Shown: positions 62,772-64,000 of the stretch, piece after piece
Position numbering within the stretch: position 1 is the first letter of the stretch
How the letters are laid out: every line of letters starts with the position of its first letter
Source: Vibrio sp. VB16
GTDB taxonomy: Bacteria; Pseudomonadota; Gammaproteobacteria; Enterobacterales; Vibrionaceae
DNA: 64,000 nucleotides
NCBI RefSeq assembly: GCF_015594925.2
Contig: NZ_CP087590.1
Span: forward strand, 1,302,001 to 1,366,000
Direction of reading: 5' to 3'
Made by a program: the position numbers and the translations under genes
Notes under the pieces: model-generated
The model's database searches: none
What the model was told of the DNA's origin: nothing
What the model saw: the letters and a program-made list of their open reading frames with translations, nothing else

Positions 62772-64000
62772 ATGAGTGAAATAACTCAAGCGCTTTCACA
62801 GCAACCGATAGAAGAATTGGTTAGTTGGGTGAAAAAACATGACTTCTCATTGAATCTCTCTAGCGAACGGTTGGCTTTTCTAATCTCAATAGCCGTTTTA
62901 GGGGATACAAAATTTGATGATGAGTTGGGTGAAGGAGAGCTGCATGATGCGTTCAAGATTGTCACTCAGCTATTTGAAAGTACCGGTGACGCGACCAGTT
63001 TCAGGGCAAACAACGCGATAAATGAATTAGTGAATCAAAAGCTAATCAGCCGTTTCACTAGTGAAAGCACTGATGGGTCAAGTATCTATAGGCTCTCGTC
63101 TTTAGCCATTGGTATTACGGGTTATTACCTTAGGCATCGTCAGTTTTCAGAGCTTAAGCTCTCGATTCAGTTAGCGATGGTCTCCGATGAGATGGAGAAA
63201 GCAATGGCGGCGGCCCTTGAAGGTGGTGATATCGCTTACTGGCACAAGAAAGTGTATGGGGTACTGAAATACTCGGTTGGCGAAATATTCGACCAAATAG
63301 ATCTAAATCAACGGGTAATGGATGATCAACAACAGGAAGTTAAACAGCAAATTGCTGAACTACTAAACAAAGATTGGCAGGAAGCCATCAGTAACTGTGA
63401 ATCTCTACTATCTGCTACCTCTAATACACTGCGAGAGTTGCAAGATACGTTACAAACAGTAGGCGATGAGCTGCAGACTAGAATTCTTGATATTCAAGAG
63501 CAAATACGCGGTGAAGAAGCGTTAGATTTTGTGGACCAAATTTTGTTTAGTCTGCAGGTCAAACTAGACCGAATTGTTAGTTGGGGTCAACAGGCGATCG
63601 ACCTCTGGATAGGGTACGACAGGCATGTGCACAAGTTTATTCGCACGGCGATAGACATGGATAAAAACCGAGCATTCAGTCAAAGGCTTCGTGAATCGGT
63701 GAAAGGCTACTTTGATGCGCCTTGGTACCTCACTTTTGCTGATGCAGAAAAACTGACCGATCTTCGAGATGAAGCAATGGTTTTACGAGACGATGAGGTC
63801 ACAGGTCATCTTCCCATGGAAGTTGAATTCGAAGAACTGCAACAAGTGAACGACGAGTTAACTACGCAGGTAGCGTCGATGTTGGCGTTACATAAAGAAC
63901 AGGGTAAGGCGATAGATCTTGGTTCTGTGCTGAAAAATTATCTCGCACAACACCCGCAGACTCATCATTTTGATCTCGCTCGAATTGTGATTGATCAAGC
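62772..64000 (+). CDS. mukF: Chromosome partition protein MukF, 3' truncated by window edge
   Basis: Kleisin subunit of the MukBEF condensin that organises and segregates chromosomes. About 409 residues of a roughly 440-residue protein are visible; the frame is open to the last base. It starts at ATG 62772 (MSEITQALSQQPIEELVSWV) with TAGGAA upstream. The N-terminal winged helix (FDDELGEGELHDAFKIVTQL) and the helical middle domain with the RLRESVKGYFDAPWYLTFADAEKL block match the family. mukE and mukB are expected to follow outside the window. Confidence 0.97.
   Translation, partial: MSEITQALSQQPIEELVSWVKKHDFSLNLSSERLAFLISIAVLGDTKFDDELGEGELHDAFKIVTQLFESTGDATSFRANNAINELVNQKLISRFTSESTDGSSIYRLSSLAIGITGYYLRHRQFSELKLSIQLAMVSDEMEKAMAAALEGGDIAYWHKKVYGVLKYSVGEIFDQIDLNQRVMDDQQQEVKQQIAELLNKDWQEAISNCESLLSATSNTLRELQDTLQTVGDELQTRILDIQEQIRGEEALDFVDQILFSLQVKLDRIVSWGQQAIDLWIGYDRHVHKFIRTAIDMDKNRAFSQRLRESVKGYFDAPWYLTFADAEKLTDLRDEAMVLRDDEVTGHLPMEVEFEELQQVNDELTTQVASMLALHKEQGKAIDLGSVLKNYLAQHPQTHHFDLARIVIDQ

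Noticed and set aside
1..64000. CRISPR arrays, tRNA or rRNA genes, intact insertion sequences or prophage
   Set aside because: No regularly spaced repeats, cloverleaf or rRNA-like sequence, transposase or phage structural genes were found by reading; the integrase is only a remnant.

Overview
The window looks like a chromosomal segment of a Vibrio or close Vibrionaceae relative. The housekeeping genes (clpS-clpA, infA, aat-bpt, topA, purB-hflD-mnmA, monomeric icd, torD/torR, mukF) match gammaproteobacterial families throughout. The most specific marker is tfoY preceded by a c-di-GMP-I (GEMM) riboswitch and followed by purR, a hallmark arrangement of vibrios. No rRNA, tRNA, CRISPR array or intact transposase was seen.

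Region 1 (1-11254) is most of an ethanolamine utilisation (eut) microcompartment operon, all on the plus strand: eutE (cut by the left edge), eutJ, eutG, eutA, eutB, eutC and eutL, then a PduS-type flavin/iron-sulfur protein and a PduT-type shell protein with its iron-sulfur cysteine, then an APC-family ethanolamine permease. EutBC makes acetaldehyde and ammonia, EutE and EutG turn the aldehyde into acetyl-CoA or ethanol, EutA reactivates the lyase, and EutL plus PduT-like form shell tiles. The PduS/PduT pair suggests electron transfer across the shell. Two stable hairpins precede the permease gene.

Region 2 (11300-24960) is core metabolism: yfbU, pflA, a chemoreceptor, an LpxR-like outer-membrane protein, pflB, a DUF3360 membrane protein split by an in-frame TAG, a polar amino acid ABC transporter and xthA.

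Region 3 (about 25080-36400) is accessory. It opens with a decayed P2-type integrase beside xthA, then a visibly AT-rich run of signalling genes: EAL-HDOD protein, NarX/PilJ-type chemoreceptor, EutR-like AraC regulator and PAS-GGDEF protein. Two tandem paralogous dCache-type chemoreceptors follow. A near-identical motif of about 23 bases lies upstream of both the chemoreceptor and the AraC gene.

Region 4 (36441-64000) is conserved core: GNAT, purB-hflD-mnmA, rluE, icd, cspD, clpSA, infA, bpt-aat, aroA, yciN, topA, glgA, an alpha/beta hydrolase, DUF2007, a TVP38-family protein, tfoY with its riboswitch, purR with a probable PurR box, torD/torR, an ElyC-like protein and mukF (cut by the right edge). 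Most transcription units end in clear intrinsic terminators.

All calls come from reading the sequence and from recalled family knowledge. No similarity search, composition calculation or structure prediction was run.
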